Position numbers and translations under genes: made by a program | In this document: one piece after another, positions 35,001 through 47,902 of the stretch | How positions within the stretch are numbered: position 1 is the stretch's first letter | Layout: each line of letters opens with the position of its first letter | NCBI GenBank assembly: GCA_037176885.1 | Contig: JAWWNJ010000002.1 | Coordinates: forward strand, 2,108,001 to 2,172,000 | Reading direction: 5' to 3' | Length of the DNA: 64,000 bases | From: Favolaschia claudopus | Taxonomy: Eukaryota > Basidiomycota > Agaricomycetes > Agaricales > Mycenaceae | Notes under the pieces: model-generated | What the model was told of the DNA's origin: nothing | What the model saw: the letters and a program-made list of their open reading frames with translations, nothing else | The model's database searches: none

Positions 35001-36077
35001 TGGTTGCTAAGTTGGGGTTCGACTATCCCGAAGGAGAGTCAACAGACACTGTCGCTGTGAGAACCTTGGCTGTGAAGCGTGCGGCGAATGCCCGAGATCC
35101 AGGGTATGTTTGCTCGGCTTCTGGCTTCGATTTATCGAATTCATGTTTGTCTAGAGTCATACAAGAGTTACGGAAACGCTTCTCTGCTTTCATGGTCGAC
35201 AAGGAAGCATCCCCGCTCCCAAAGGACTTGATTCCTACGATCTATGCCGTTGTACGTAGATTTACCCCACGGTGTTGTGTCAACCCTGACTCGACTATCC
35301 ACAGGCAGTGCGTCACGGTGGAAACAAGGAGTACGATTATATGTGGGGCATCTTGGATAGGACCAAGTCACCGGCGGAGGAGTGTCATGCTGCGTACGAC
35401 GATCTCGCTTCTCTTAACCGCATCGGCAGCGCGCTCATTCAATCAATAGGCTGGCTATCGGGACCGCAGAAGATCCAGTCCTCATGGACAGAACCTTTGG
35501 CCGACTTTTGCAGGAAAATGACGGCAAAGTGGATTGGCTTCTCATGGCCTTGAGTACAAATCCAGTATCTCGCCGTCCGATGATCCAGTTCTTCAAGGAT
35601 AATTACGAGGCGGTAGGATGGTATTTGCACTTCTCCTGTTCTCCAGACTGATATAAAATACTCAGCTGGAGGCGAAGTTTGAGAACTCTGGGTTCGCGAA
35701 TTATTCCCAGGTATGTCAACAAAGTCACAATCAGGCTTTGTCTGACACAGATTCGTTTCAATACAGCAACCGTTCAGACTGTTGGCGACTCGAGAAGACT
35801 ACGAAAATACTGTGGCTTTTTTCAAGGTTCGTCTTAGCATAGTTTTTTATTTGGCCCTCGCATTGAACGTACTCTGGCACAACAGACCAAGGACACCTCA
35901 AAGTACACCCGGTCGCTGGAACAAACTCTTGAAGCCATCCAGACAAGTATTAAACTAGTCGAGGTAACGATTTCGTTTTGAGATCTTTTGGAATTTTTTT
36001 ATTTCTACGGCATACTCCAGCGCTCAACGACCGAGATCTTGGATTGGTTTGCGGAGTGGGGTTCGGGGAAACAGTAA
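32062..36077 (+). CDS. M1-family zinc aminopeptidase (Ape2/puromycin-sensitive type)
   Basis: Intron-dense gene of about 17 exons. It starts YRLPVDVEPVHYDLKIRTDL; later exons give [20 protein letters not shown] and RIYATPDLLSQAKFPLEL. The active site reads GALENWGLI (substrate-binding GAMEN variant), HELSHQW (HEXXH zinc site) and DNLWLNEG (third ligand Glu). The ERAP1-C-like domain follows, ending RSTTEILDWFAEWGSGKQ. It removes N-terminal residues from peptides, probably in the cytosol. Two introns (donors 33443 and 33599) must be GC-AG to keep GFATLLGRMISHRLHPEW in frame. The GAMEN Met is Leu. Otherwise apparently complete; the exon before GALEN is shorter than in relatives. Confidence 0.9.
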
Positions 36078-36329
36078 TTGGGGCAGATTCGTGTAGTTTT
36101 GTGGCGAGTTGAGGTTCCTTGGTCAGGGATTGTCAGAATATTATTCATCTCGAGTCAGTTTACCGCGCCAGCAAAGCATTTCGTGCAAGGTGGAGGAACA
36201 ATTGTATGGAGTGAACGCGATGTTTCAGCAAGCGACGCGGCAGGCGAATAGCCACGTGACCGCGTTTCAGGAAGACTTACTTATGAATGAATGTCTTTAC
36301 AAACAACAAGATTCCGATATGGTAGTGGA

Positions 36330-37841
36330 TTAGAACCCTGCCCCTCGCCGGATAGAGTCGAGCAAAAGGTCAGCGTAGTCACCGCCTGCTTCCCAAACCG
36401 AAAACCCAGCAAGGCCTGAGAATTCAGCGTCAGTTTGGACCACATCGTGTAAACAAGCGTGGCAACTAGCCTTTGGATTTGATAAATTTGCCTTTGGCTG
36501 CAAAAGAAGGTATGTTGTCAAATGAAATCATGACTTCAGTGGTGGTGTTGTAGACGTATGGCTAGAGGAATATCAGGAGCTGCTATACCTGGAAGAAACC
36601 GATGAACAGACCGTCTGTGTGCAATTGTCAAATTTATATGGCACGCCCTTTGCGGGAGCTCCGTTCTTATTCAGATAGCCTTGTGCGATCAATCCCCAGA
36701 AGTCAATGACGCCGCCCTGCGTGGCAACGTTGCCGCACGCGTCTACACCGGCGGCGTCGTCCCACGCGTCGCCAACAGGAGCAGCCGACGCGTTAAATGC
36801 AGGATACAACGCGAGCTCCGTCTTCGAGCCTTTCACAAAGGCGTCTTTTTTCGTAACCGCAAAGGAGTGGCCGTAGGCGGGGACGCCGAGAACGATTTTA
36901 TTCAGAGGGAAGCCAGCGTTGTGCCAAGCGCTGACAGCACCAGTAGCTGAACCCATCTGGAACTCTTCCGGGGCGCAGCTATCGTGGAGGGGCGCGTTGG
37001 GGCCGACGGCCTCGCTCCATGGTCCATTGATGTCGTAGTTCATGATGGCGATAAAGTCAAGGAGCTTGGCGAAGGCGGAAACGTCCTCAGATGGGTCTCC
37101 ATCCTGATTTGCAAAGGGGGAGATGGAGGTCGCAGCGGAGAGGATGAGTTTAGAGCCGATAGGGTTTTTCCGGAGTTCCTGGAGGAAGGAGAGGTAATTG
37201 GCCGTATCGTTGACGCTGATCGTGTTGCAGCCTATGCCTTGACTTGCAGGGTATTCCCAATCAAAGTCAAGACCGGAAAGCTTGTGCTTGGTAGCGAATT
37301 CCACGAGGGTTTTGACGAAACGCGTCCTGCATTGGGTCAGCACTGGCGGTCGCCCCAACCTCCGCAGCGCACCTGTTCTGTGCCGTGGCGACATTCGACG
37401 ACCAAAATCGACTGCCGGTCCATCCACCGATACTGACCATCGCTTTTACACCCTGGAAGTGCGGGGCGATGAATTGGATTTGGTAAATTGACCGCAGAAC
37501 ATTGCTTACATGGGCGTGGGCGGCAGCCACAAATTTGGGCAGGACTTCAGGATCTGAACCACTCAAATCGAGCTTTCCAACGTCCGGTGTCGTCTCCCTA
37601 CAGACTGCAGTCAAGATTACGTCGTCGAGGATAGCCGACAGACATACGCGAAGGAATATGTGAGGTGCGTATATTTGTTCCAACTGACTTTGGAAAGAGG
37701 AAAAGACGGAGTCGCGTTCGCATGCCAGCCAGCATACCATCCAGCCGCTATCTTGCAGCTGTCGGTTTTGTGCGCGGTAGTAGCATGAGCAGAGCCATAA
37801 AAGAGCGTGGAGAACAAAAGAAGCGGAGTGAACGAGAACAT
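36330..37841 (-). CDS. Secreted GH18 chitinase
   Basis: Minus-strand, multi-exon. Signal peptide MFSFTPLLLFSTLFYGSAHA (ATG 37841), then AAGWYAGWHANATPSFPLSK, GVKAMVSIGGWTGSRFW, the catalytic motif LSGLDFDWEYP (DxxDxDxE type, with the proton-donor Glu), IAIMNYDINGPWS and the C-terminal LAGFSVWEAGGDYADLLLDS. GH18 enzymes hydrolyse chitin by substrate-assisted retention. Here an extracellular role in wall remodelling or chitin feeding is likely. Exons 37648-37841 and 37510-37597 join at phase 2. The last intron seems to be GC-AG (donor at 36470); without it a TAG would follow KSKG and the conserved end would be lost. Confidence 0.92.
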
Positions 37842-38695
37842 GGGTGTTGAGAACAAGTTGCGAACGGGAACGATGCGGACCAGTGAGTCGTCCTTTTAAC
37901 CAATCGAGCCACGAGAGCACACAGAAATTGCCGAGCAGGCAATTTAAAGGAGCGGAGTCCGCACATCAACCATCAAACTTAGTCGCGTCCAATTGGGCGA
38001 TTGCGATCGGGAGTCTCCTCCATAGATTCGCCGGTGTTTTGCAAAGCGTACAGGATTGGGGGATTGGGAGCAGGGTGGACAAGGAGTGATTCAGGCATGA
38101 AATCCACCGTAGTGCAAGCTGGCGGGAACTTCGACTCCGACGAGGTAATCACGTCGATGATGATGCAAATCAGAAATCTTCCGCTGCATCCGTCGACCCG
38201 TTTTATTCGTCCAAATACGTCACTCTGATTCCAGTAAGATGCTCGGACTAGGAGCCTCGAACCTAACCTGAACTACTCAAGTAAAAGCACGAGGTTTACG
38301 AAGTCAAGGGCATACCGCTGCGGCTGGCATTTGACAAAATGCTGCGCATCAACTATACTGTGTCGATAGTCAACGCAGAGGAGGAGCACAGTCGAGGAAA
38401 ACGAAAAGAAAGTAGACTTCGCGTTGCAACTTGAAATGCGCACACCCAAAACAGCGTCAAGGATCCAATCGAACGGGATTTAGATGAGGTATACATTGCA
38501 ACAGGTGATGATACGACGACTTGTTTTCAATTGCAGTTCTAGCTGATGAAGAGAGCAAAGCCATTGGAATGCACATGCAAGGTCTCGAAGCGTGTCAAAC
38601 ACCCGAGGGGAAGAATGAACAACATCCGACGGGGCAGACTAGCGCGCGGTGGATGTAAGACTGAAAAGCTCTTGGCTAGACGGTCGGGAAGTGGA
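37842..38695. other. Intergenic with unassigned open stretch
   Basis: Chitinase upstream region, then plus-strand open pieces (about 38097-38228 and 38287-38415: GGNFDSDEVITSMMMQIR, VYEVKGIPLRLAFDKMLRIN) that read like protein but could not be linked into a gene or assigned to a family. Possible relic. Confidence 0.35.
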
Positions 38696-39423
38696 TCAGA
38701 CCTGGACATTCGCGCTGCATAACAAGTCAGTGACATTAATCCGCCACATTGCTTGAAAACAGTACTCACAGTGCCTCGCCGACGACATTGCCAGCGGGTT
38801 CGTACAGGCAGACATAGTATGAAGCGGTTCCAAGATTGGCGCTCCATATGTCCCCGCAGCGTGCTACTGAGCAACCTGCAATACGATTCAAACTTTCACA
38901 CTTTGAGAGACAACCACGACGCGACTTACCAAGCTGCGTCGTAGACTTCCAGACCACTTGCGTGAAATGGTTGTATGTCGGGTTTTCGGGGTCGTATTCA
39001 GCTGGGTCGCGCGAAATCAGCGTACGCATCGAAAATATGAGGTCATCGCGACGGACATTTATCCAAGATAAATTGGCCCATGGCCGTTGCAATTCCGAAG
39101 AGGCCCGTAGCGGCTACGATGTTTTCGCCGTAGGGGGTATCAAGGAGCGTGCCGTCCGAGTGTTTGACCTGGCAGGTCTTGGCCCAAGTCTGGGCCGCGT
39201 CCGCGAGAGTTTCGTTCCAAACCAAGTCCGCTGCGCCGTGCGCCGCGCGAACGATGTTGTGTGCGTCGAGGAATTTGTCGATCCTGGATTGGGACAGTGC
39301 GGGCAAGCTTAGGGCCTTTGCGACGTGCGCGTGGGTGCTTCTGGAGGACAAGGGTCGGGTATTTTGCGTCGCCAGAGAGCTGACGACGGTGGTGAGGACC
39401 AGGAAGAGAAGAGTGGTAATCAT
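38696..39423 (-). CDS. Secreted CAP/PR-1 domain protein
   Basis: Four exons on the minus strand. A signal peptide (MITTLLFLVLTTVVSSLA) is followed by a short propeptide-like stretch and the CAP domain: FLDAHNIVRAAHGAADLVWN, LADAAQTWAKTCQVKHSDG, PYGENIVAATG, NPTYNHFTQVVWKSTTQLGC, then a Cys-rich YYVCLYEPAGNVVGEALANV ending. HNxxR, GEN and HFTQVVW are CAP hallmarks. Fungal relatives (Pry proteins) bind and export sterols or fatty acids. The first intron uses a GTCCGT donor; the last exon is only 19 nt. Codon use is like that of its neighbours. Confidence 0.9.
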
Positions 39424-40562
39424 GAAGCGAGAGAAGGAACGTGGGGTGCGAGCAGCAGCGAGCCTGGTACAATAGCCAGATGGTGGAGGGAGAGAGCAAC
39501 TTTACAAGACGGTCAACGCGTGCCGCGACCGGATCACCGGTCTAATATTTTTCGAAACCGCCAAGACAAGGACAAGGAGGTCAAGGAGAATGAGAATAAA
39601 AGTAACTTATACGCGTACAATTTGCAACTGATACAGGCGGGGCGCGATTCAAGAGGGTTTACAGAAATGATTAGAGATACGTGACCGCGTTCGATTAGGT
39701 ACTGTCGGTCGAGAACGGCGAAATGCGGATTGGTTAGTCGACGCGAAGCGATTAACTTTCGACACGTTCAATGAAGGGCATTAGGAGCCTCGATATTGCG
39801 TGTCCGTTGAGCTGTTACTGTGTTTAACCGTTTTTACGACCTTAGGGCGCCAAGGAGTAATGCATTTGCATTTGGCCCACTTCGTAGAAAGCAATCCGCA
39901 GTTCAAGCATAAGAGATGGAAGGAGAACAGAGCTAGGTTTTTGCATTTTGCGACATGACAGTTGGTTTGCATCGGAGTGTCGAGCTCGTCGAGTGTAACT
40001 TGATGTTCCCATACATGTGCGACGCTGATCCGTTTGGCAGAGTCCATATACCCTCCATATCTCTTGTCGAGTTATCGTTATATATTGCAACTTCCAGATG
40101 TTGAGATGGCTGTACGCTTCCAAGTCCTGGTTGAGGGGGGATGCGACGTGTCGGGAGCAACTGAGAGGCGCGTTACCCATGAGGTTTTACTGCGCCGCCT
40201 CGTTTGAATGCGGGGGTTTGGGAGTAAGCAGTTCACTGCCGCGTTCATCGATGACATATTCGGATTGTGAGGCAGCGTGATAGCGTGATACAGTGGATTA
40301 TGCGAGGCGGATGCGCCGACTGGTATACCTATGTTCTGAGGAACGAGATCGCGCCTCTGGTGTCGACGAAGAGGCGTTGAACAGGAAGCCCGCTACAATT
40401 GCGATGTTCATAGGAGCTTGCGTCGAAGTTCGGACGCAGTCTTGCAATGATTTTGGGCGCGAGAGGTTGTCACAATATAATTGGAAGGTACAGATTGGTC
40501 GTACAAGGGCCCCAAAAGCCAGCTTGAAGAAGCTGACCAGCAGATCGGGTTGCTACGCGACT
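39424..40562. other. Intergenic with unresolved minus-strand ORFs
   Basis: Frames at 39781-40047, 39842-40180 and 39933-40160 (-) overlap. Short stretches such as HLEVAIYNDNSTRDMEGIW look coding, but no spliced model or family was found. 39500-39720 is the CAP upstream region. Confidence 0.35.
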
Positions 40563-41100
40563 TCAGCTCCGAGCTGCAGGTCGAATGTTATATTCGCGTT
40601 TGAAGGAATCAAAATCTTCTTCCTTTGTCTTGTACTGCTCCGTTAAATTCGCCACCAATTTGCTAATCTGCGCAGAATGAGAGAGCAGAAAATCATGGGT
40701 TAGGAACGCGTACGTTGTCCCGGTTGGATCGAAGTGTAGGCACGACGTCTTTGACGGTCCGTTCTACAAGGACGCCGCCAATAAGACGAAAACATTTACG
40801 ATCTGGATCATCGGCCAGCGCCTCATTCAATGTTGTGAGCACAAGACTGAGTATTATGAGAACGGAACGCGAGTCAATCAACGCGTTTCTCCTACCTATG
40901 CTCGTCAGATTCCTGGTCCAGCTCGCCGATCTTGCCAGCCAAACCCTGGAGTTCATTTTGCATCCGCTGATGATTTTGGGATATCTCTGGCTAAGGTGAT
41001 TCAACAGAGATTCCGGGCCCACAGACGGCCAACACTACTCACCCTGGTCTGTCAGTGGCTGAGGCTTACCCTTCGCCTTCGTAGCCGCCGTCGAAGCCAT
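40563..41100 (-). CDS. GIM4: Prefoldin subunit 2
   Basis: Four exons on the minus strand from ATG 41100 ([19 protein letters not shown]). The next exon is [20 protein letters not shown]..., then [20 protein letters not shown] followed by [18 protein letters not shown], and the last exon [20 protein letters not shown] ends at 40563. Two coiled-coil helices around a beta-hairpin with [15 protein letters not shown] identify the beta-type prefoldin subunit 2. Prefoldin is a cytosolic jellyfish-shaped hexamer that passes nascent actin and tubulin to CCT. It is divergent from NDUFS8 with 117 bp between start codons. Complete. Confidence 0.95.
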
Positions 41101-41217
41101 CGTCGAGCCAAATTTTTCAATTCGCGATTGTTGATTGGAGAACGGAACGGTGACGAGTGTCACAGTGTGACCACCTCAAGTTTCCCGTTTACTGCTGGCT
41201 GCCGCAGTGCTCCGGCC

Positions 41218-42232
<1,015 letters not shown>

Positions 42233-42920
42233 ATTCGTTGTACCCTAATAATAAACAGACGCTGCAACGTGATATCGAGTCCCGAAAAGGCGAATCTGAA
42301 AAGAGATGTGTGTGACGTCACAAGTTTACCTCCAGCATTTGGACTGAGCTCGACTATTTCGTTTTTATTTCAACTGAGTTGCGCAGTGGAGTCCTCGTTT
42401 CTCTCATTGTCGTCTAGAAAACCGCAGCTATGCTAAAACAGTCGATATTTTACAGTGCTTCAACTTGCCTTCCCAGGATGGTGAACCTGACCCAGATAAT
42501 TATCTCCATTGTTTGAAGCGGTGAACTTCCATTGTAATCATTCGATTGTCACCCCAATTTGGTTCCCTTGACTGAATTTTTTTTCGCAGTCCGCGGAAGC
42601 AGATTCTACAGCAAGACAATGGGCAGTCGACGCTGGCGCCGATGCTCGTCTCTTCACCGAAGCGCCCAACCCTCGGGTGCGAGTTGTCTGATTACATTCT
42701 CAACTCTTCCTTCCAGTCGACGGGGCCCTCGGCTATATCTGCTATGACAAGCTTTGGCTTCTTCGCCTGAGTCTACCCGAAATGGACAGTGGCTGACACC
42801 CCTATTCTCTGAGACTTTGGCTGGGTCTCAAGCACCTTCGACATGTCTCCCCGCTTGGGTCTCACACAGGATAGTCACCCACCCAAAACTCTTTCCCATC
42901 GTACCCACTCATTCATATCC
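42233..42920. other. Intergenic / leader region
   Basis: Contains several good splice-like signals (TTTTTTTTCGCAG near 42589, CTTCCTTCCAG near 42717) that suggest 5'UTR introns of the downstream gene. No coding exon could be demonstrated. Confidence 0.4.
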
Positions 42921-43870
42921 ATGGACATTCATATCATTCTGAATCCTGACGCCGCCGGAACGCCAAGTTCTAAATCCAATGCGCAGTCAAAAAAGAAGCA
43001 GACTTCGAAAGCGAAGCTTACGCGGGGTCGAGGGTACGTGGCCAACTCCTATCGCTACTTGTCATTGGTCGCGCAAAGCAGTTTTGTTAATTAGCGGCGT
43101 TTTCTTATTCCAGAAGTGGGACCCCGACTAGTGCACGTAGCTCACCCGGATCTGCTGCTGTTTCTCAACGCCGAAGCAGTCAGCGGGGCACCCCCAAGTC
43201 CGCAACTCCCTCCGGATCGGCCGAAAAATCGTACGACGTATACGCCACATCCACCTCTCCTCCCATTCGCCAGCGATCCAGCAGCGCTCGGCAGCAGTCT
43301 CGCTCGAGTCCCCTCGTTAGGCAGTCGCGGCCCAGGAAACGCGCTCTTGAAGTAGGGTTGGGGTTCGAATATGACGCGTCTACATCGGCTCCGAAACAGA
43401 AAGGACGGGAACGCAGCGCTGTATCGACAAGGAGCGTAGAGTCTTCAGAGTCAGGGCATTCGTCGGCGACGGCTGGCGACGAAAGCAACGCGTCTGCCTC
43501 ATCTCGTGCTCGTCTTTTGCTATCACGCGCCAAAGAGCATGTACAACTTGAAGCTATTGCGCTGGGGCGCTCGCGCTCGATGATGGACGTCGTGATGGAT
43601 CTCAAGGGCGAGACGGAGGATGGGGAGGGGGCCTTAGTAATGGTTGTAGATCAGGACCGCAAAGCGTCGTATCCGGACGCGTCATCCTATCTTCAAAATG
43701 ACTACGCGTTAACGAATAACGAGCAGTTGGCCACGTACTGGGCCACGCAAGCAGCCATTTGGGTGCCTCACTTCAATTCCTCACCTTCGAGCTCCAACCT
43801 CAACCCCCATCGCAAGAAACTCGCGTTCCCCACCTCGATGGAGCGCTCGACGGTCGGCTGGGACTACTAA
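42921..43870 (+). CDS. Basic, Ser-rich low-complexity protein, possibly nuclear
   Basis: Two exons (42921-43033, 43114-43870) give 289 residues from MDIHIILNPDAAG. An in-frame ATG at 42843 would add 26 residues. The N-terminal half is Lys/Ser/Arg/Pro-rich and disordered (SKKKQTSKAKLTRGRG, SRPRKRALEVG as a possible nuclear localisation signal). The C-terminal half has a helix-like segment (RARLLLSRAKEHVQLEAIAL). The opening MDI-x-x-ILNP resembles starts often seen in fungal transcription regulators, which is only suggestive. No domain recognised. Confidence 0.6.
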
Positions 43871-45816
43871 ACGCGTTGTGAGTAGTTGAAAAATGATTTG
43901 GGTTAGTTGGAATGCGTGACCGCGACAGGGTTAGGCGAGCGAGCTGTACGGAAGAAATGTAAATGGGGAACCGGTATCCTCGTGTCTCTGCTTTTTGCAA
44001 ATCTCAAATTTGAATCTCATTATTCGAAAGTGGTCTAATGAGCTCTTTCTGTGCAATCGACGCCGACCGTGCATGCCCCAACCCACGGCCACCGGTAAGT
44101 GAACTCGCCCGTTGTAAAATGTACGCCGCTACCTCCTGCTACAACTCTCAAGCTTTGGATCGGCCATGATAGCCTATAAATAATCCTCTCGGGTCTCTCG
44201 GTCCTACCCTACCTGGTACATTCAGGTCGTAAAGGTTTGCATCCTAACACGGTTCTTTGTTCGATCTGCCGGCCAATACGACACCGTGCTTTGTATGTAT
44301 CTGAATCCGCCACAATGTCCTCGATCGTCCGTCTCGGCGCGCAATCCTATGACCCACAGCTCATCAGGCTCTCTTGGCTCCGTTTCAACATAACCTTGTA
44401 ACTTCTGAATCCACCGCCATTGCTCCGTCCGTGTCAAAGCCAAGTCTATCATGGTCATTCTCGATTGTTACTATTTTTGTCTTCCGCTAATTCAAACTTC
44501 CTTATTCAGGTATGTACTTACTTCCAGGAATGTGATTATTCTACTTTCGAGTCTGTCGGAACCGGGGATTCGTTTGTCCTTTGCTGTTGTAAGTAAGTGA
44601 GTTAGGCATCTCCTCTGGCGGTGATCGTCTGAATCCTATTCTTTTTCTTTAGCACCTGATAACAATTGGCAGGACAAGTCAAACCATCATCGTTCAGCCA
44701 CAGGGCATAATTAAAACAACAAGAAGTAAGTCTTGTATCATTATGCAAGTCTCAATCAACGCCCCCACGTTCCCTCAAACCCGCATAGAATATTTCAATT
44801 GGATCTCCTCCAATTACCCGTTCATCGTTCCGTCCCGGTTGTTTAGTTTTCGAATCCACCTACAGTAAGAACTGCTTCAAGGTACTTATTGTATCATGCA
44901 TCATCATTCCTCCGAAACCTATGGGGGTTTACATACAGTGCATACTCGCACTCGCCACGTTCGCCCGGCCTAACCTATTCAAAGGGCTGGCACTTTAATG
45001 CAGTACATATTATGCCCGCAGGTATGCCCGAAGGTTTTTAGGCTGTCTGTTCCGTTCGGCGTAACGCGTCGAGGCGGCGTTCACTGCAACTTGCAACTAG
45101 TACTGCAAGTTGCCGGGCAGGACGAAGAGAATTGTATGCTCACCGGTCGGGTATACCCGACATACGGTACGGTCCGGTTTCCCAAATACGTGCATGAATC
45201 CGCTTCCGCGAAGGTTCCAAGTAAACAATAGGTAGCCAAAACTGACAGAGAGAATACTTTTGGACACGACTGGCCGGCTGACTAGATACACGGATAGATA
45301 CTGTATACAAAAAGAGAGAGCAAGAAAACAAGCAAAACAAGACAATTTGGTGGTACGACTGCGGTTATTAGAGGGAAACTTTTGGCTTGCGGGGTAGGGA
45401 GGAATGAGACCGAGACGACGTCCGTTGGATCGGGATATAAACACATAAACCGGATGAGCAAAGAAGGAAGGGGAGTTCTCCGTATCCGTATCCGAGGCTG
45501 AGTTCCAAGAAAGGTGCGAGGGGAGAAGACGAGCGAGGGAGAAGGAAAGCTAAACCAAAAGGGCGTACGCGCTTCGGACCGGAACCAAGACCGAGACCCT
45601 CATCTCAATCGAGACCAAGCTCAACTCAGATCCAATTTATGTTTGCGGTGGCGGTGGAGGTGGCGTTTAAAGTCGCCGGTAGTATCCGAAGAGTACGCAA
45701 GTGCGAGCGAGATTCGAGGACATGGGCGGTGAACAGATGAGATGGAAAACGGACGGGAATTGGCGTTGCCTGAGGAGCCCGGAAGGCGAGTGGGTCTGTC
45801 TGATTGGGAGAGTCCG
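43871..45816. other. Non-coding region with TATA box, splice-like signals and hairpins
   Basis: A strong TATA box (TATAAATA, 44175-44182) is followed by many GTAAGT, GTATGT and CAG signals up to about 45020 but little open frame, suggesting a spliced non-coding transcript or a long leader. Two palindromes follow: GCAACTTGCA/TGCAAGTTGC (45086-45113, 8-nt loop) and GTCGGGTATACCCGAC (45146-45161). One minus-strand frame (44222-44458) is unassigned. 45240-45816 is the 3' flank of the INO80F gene. Confidence 0.45.
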
Positions 45817-47324
45817 TTAAATACGATCACCTGACGCCGATGGATGGTATCTCTTCCCCCGCGATTCACGATCATCGCGCGAAGAGGAATATACATCCGC
45901 GCCCCCGCCTCCCTCGTCGTCGTCGACGTCCATGTCGTTTCTTCCGCGTTTGCGCCCGCCTCCCGGTATCGGGTCCGCGTACCCACCACCGCCGCCACCA
46001 CCATTCCGCTCGCGCTCTCGATCGCGCAAATCCCTATCGTCGCGGATGTCCCTCATCTGCGGCGGCTGTCTCCCGTCCTCGTGCACAAAGTCCACCTCGT
46101 CGTTGGTATGGTTGTTGTTGTTGTTGTTGTTTCCGCCGCCTACCACAGGGCGTAAACGGAAGGACGACTGGCCACCACCACCACCTCCGCGTTCCCTCTC
46201 TCGGTCGCGATCTCTGCTGTCTCTCTCCCTGTCCCTGCGATCGACTGCCAATGATGCGGGGAAATAATCCCGCTCGTCGCCTGAGCCTGAGGCAGAGGGT
46301 GGGCTGCTGGAGCGGGACCACACTGGGCGGGAGTAGTACGCCGGGATGTGCGGCGGGGCGTCGGCGCGTGTTGTGCCTGGAGGGACGGACTCGTATGCGT
46401 CGCGTTCGCGTTCGCGCTCTCTGTCTCGGTATCGCGCACTGCTACCACCGCTGTCCCAGTCGGGTCCGTCGCGGTTGACGTACGTCCCCGGCCCAATGCG
46501 CTGGTGATTATGCACGCTGCTGCTATTAGTCGTCGTGCGCCGCGTTTCACCGGAGGGCGAGAGCGGGGGGAGGGAGTTGTGGATTTCGTGTCTGGAGCTG
46601 CGGGAGTGGGAATGCGAGTGAGAGTGAGAGTGGGAAGAATGCGAGTGGGAGTGGGCACGGTCGAGGGGCGGGGAGTGGAGAGGGGGTGGTAGGGGCGGGC
46701 CGGGCTCGTATGCGTTGTTGTGATAAGAGGAGCGCGAGCGGGTGGAGGGGGAGCGGTCGAAGTGGGGCGGGGGAGCGCTGTGTGTGTGCGGGCTTGGGTG
46801 CGGGCCGGGGGCGGCACGAGGCGGCAGGTAGGGCGGGGGCGGGCCGGCGCTCGTTGCGGCGGGAATTCTTGTTGATCCGCCGCTGTGTGAGCGCTGCATG
46901 TATTCTCGGTGTGGCTGGGGTGGTGGGACGGGGGGTAAGGCGTGTCTGTCTTGCATTTCTGGGGATGGAGGCACTTGCTGTAACCTCTCGTACAGTATTC
47001 TGTTGGAAATTACACCATCTTTAACAAAGAAAAGGGCAAAAATTAAGCGCGTCAAAAGAGACTGACGCGCGTTCCAATTTCATCCTCTGTATGCTCCGTT
47101 TTGCTTGCAATACCTTGAAATGCAGCTTGTCATTGTCCTAGACGGGCGAGATAGAGTCAAAGACGAGTTGTAGACCACAGCCAGCAGAGAAAACAGACAG
47201 ATTCGATTTCCTTGACTTTTCGCTTGAGCTCCTTGTACTTGGCCTGGTACTTGAGATCTTCAGCGCCAGCAGCGAGACCGACGTTGAGAGTCATGCGCCC
47301 TGAGCCGGGGGGCGGGGTGGGCAT
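45817..47324 (-). CDS. INO80 complex subunit F-domain protein
   Basis: Three exons (47199-47324, 47067-47137, 45817-46999), 459 residues. The N-terminal module YKELKRKVKEIESDNDKLHF followed by KVLQAKRSIQRMKLERAILY and ERLQQ is the INO80F coiled-coil domain, split across all three exons, so the joins are well supported. The remainder is disordered: Pro-rich, a Ser-His run (HSHSHSSHSHSHSHSHS), RDRERERE repeats, a seven-Asn run, Gly runs and an acidic GRKRGRNDMDVDDDEG near the end. INO80 slides and exchanges nucleosomes in the nucleus; this subunit is a small accessory one. Confidence 0.88.
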
Positions 47325-47902
47325 GGTGGTGGACTTTGTGGACGTGGGGAGTTGACTTGATTGGGTCAAGTCTGAAATCGTCTTTGCTGGCTTCGTTCGG
47401 AAGATCAGAGCCCGATCTAAAAAAGGAAATAATACTACCATCTGATCCAGTGATCCCTTGTTTTGGAAATCCTTGCGAATTCCCCGTTGACACGCCCAAG
47501 ACGAGCTGTACAGACAAGTATCGCTTAGTCCTGACGTCCTTGAGGGTATCTTCGACTGTTTCACCGTCATTTCCTGGCGTTTTTGCGCTTTTTTTGACAA
47601 GACTTCGCCGTTCACCGGTAGTTGAAGTGTTGCACTTTGAATTTGCTCATAAAAATTCAGGAATATCACCTCAGACATAAGGAATGTCTTGCTACCTTCC
47701 ATTGTATTTTCTTGGTTCAAGTTTCTGTCTTTTGAGCTCGAATTATGCCGCGAACTCGACACCGTCACGCCTCGGTGCCATCAATTTGAGTTCCCACGAC
47801 ACTTTCTCCAAACCACCCACACTCGACGTCGTCTGCAGAACGCGACCCAGTCAGTCTTATCCGTCTCTTGTCTCTATCTCTGACTGTTGACATACTTCTG
47901 GG

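Noticed and set aside
45804..46478. Long plus-strand frame
   Set aside because: Mirror of the repetitive INO80F exon; Arg/Cys/His-rich runs are the reverse reading of Gly, Asn and Arg-Glu repeats.
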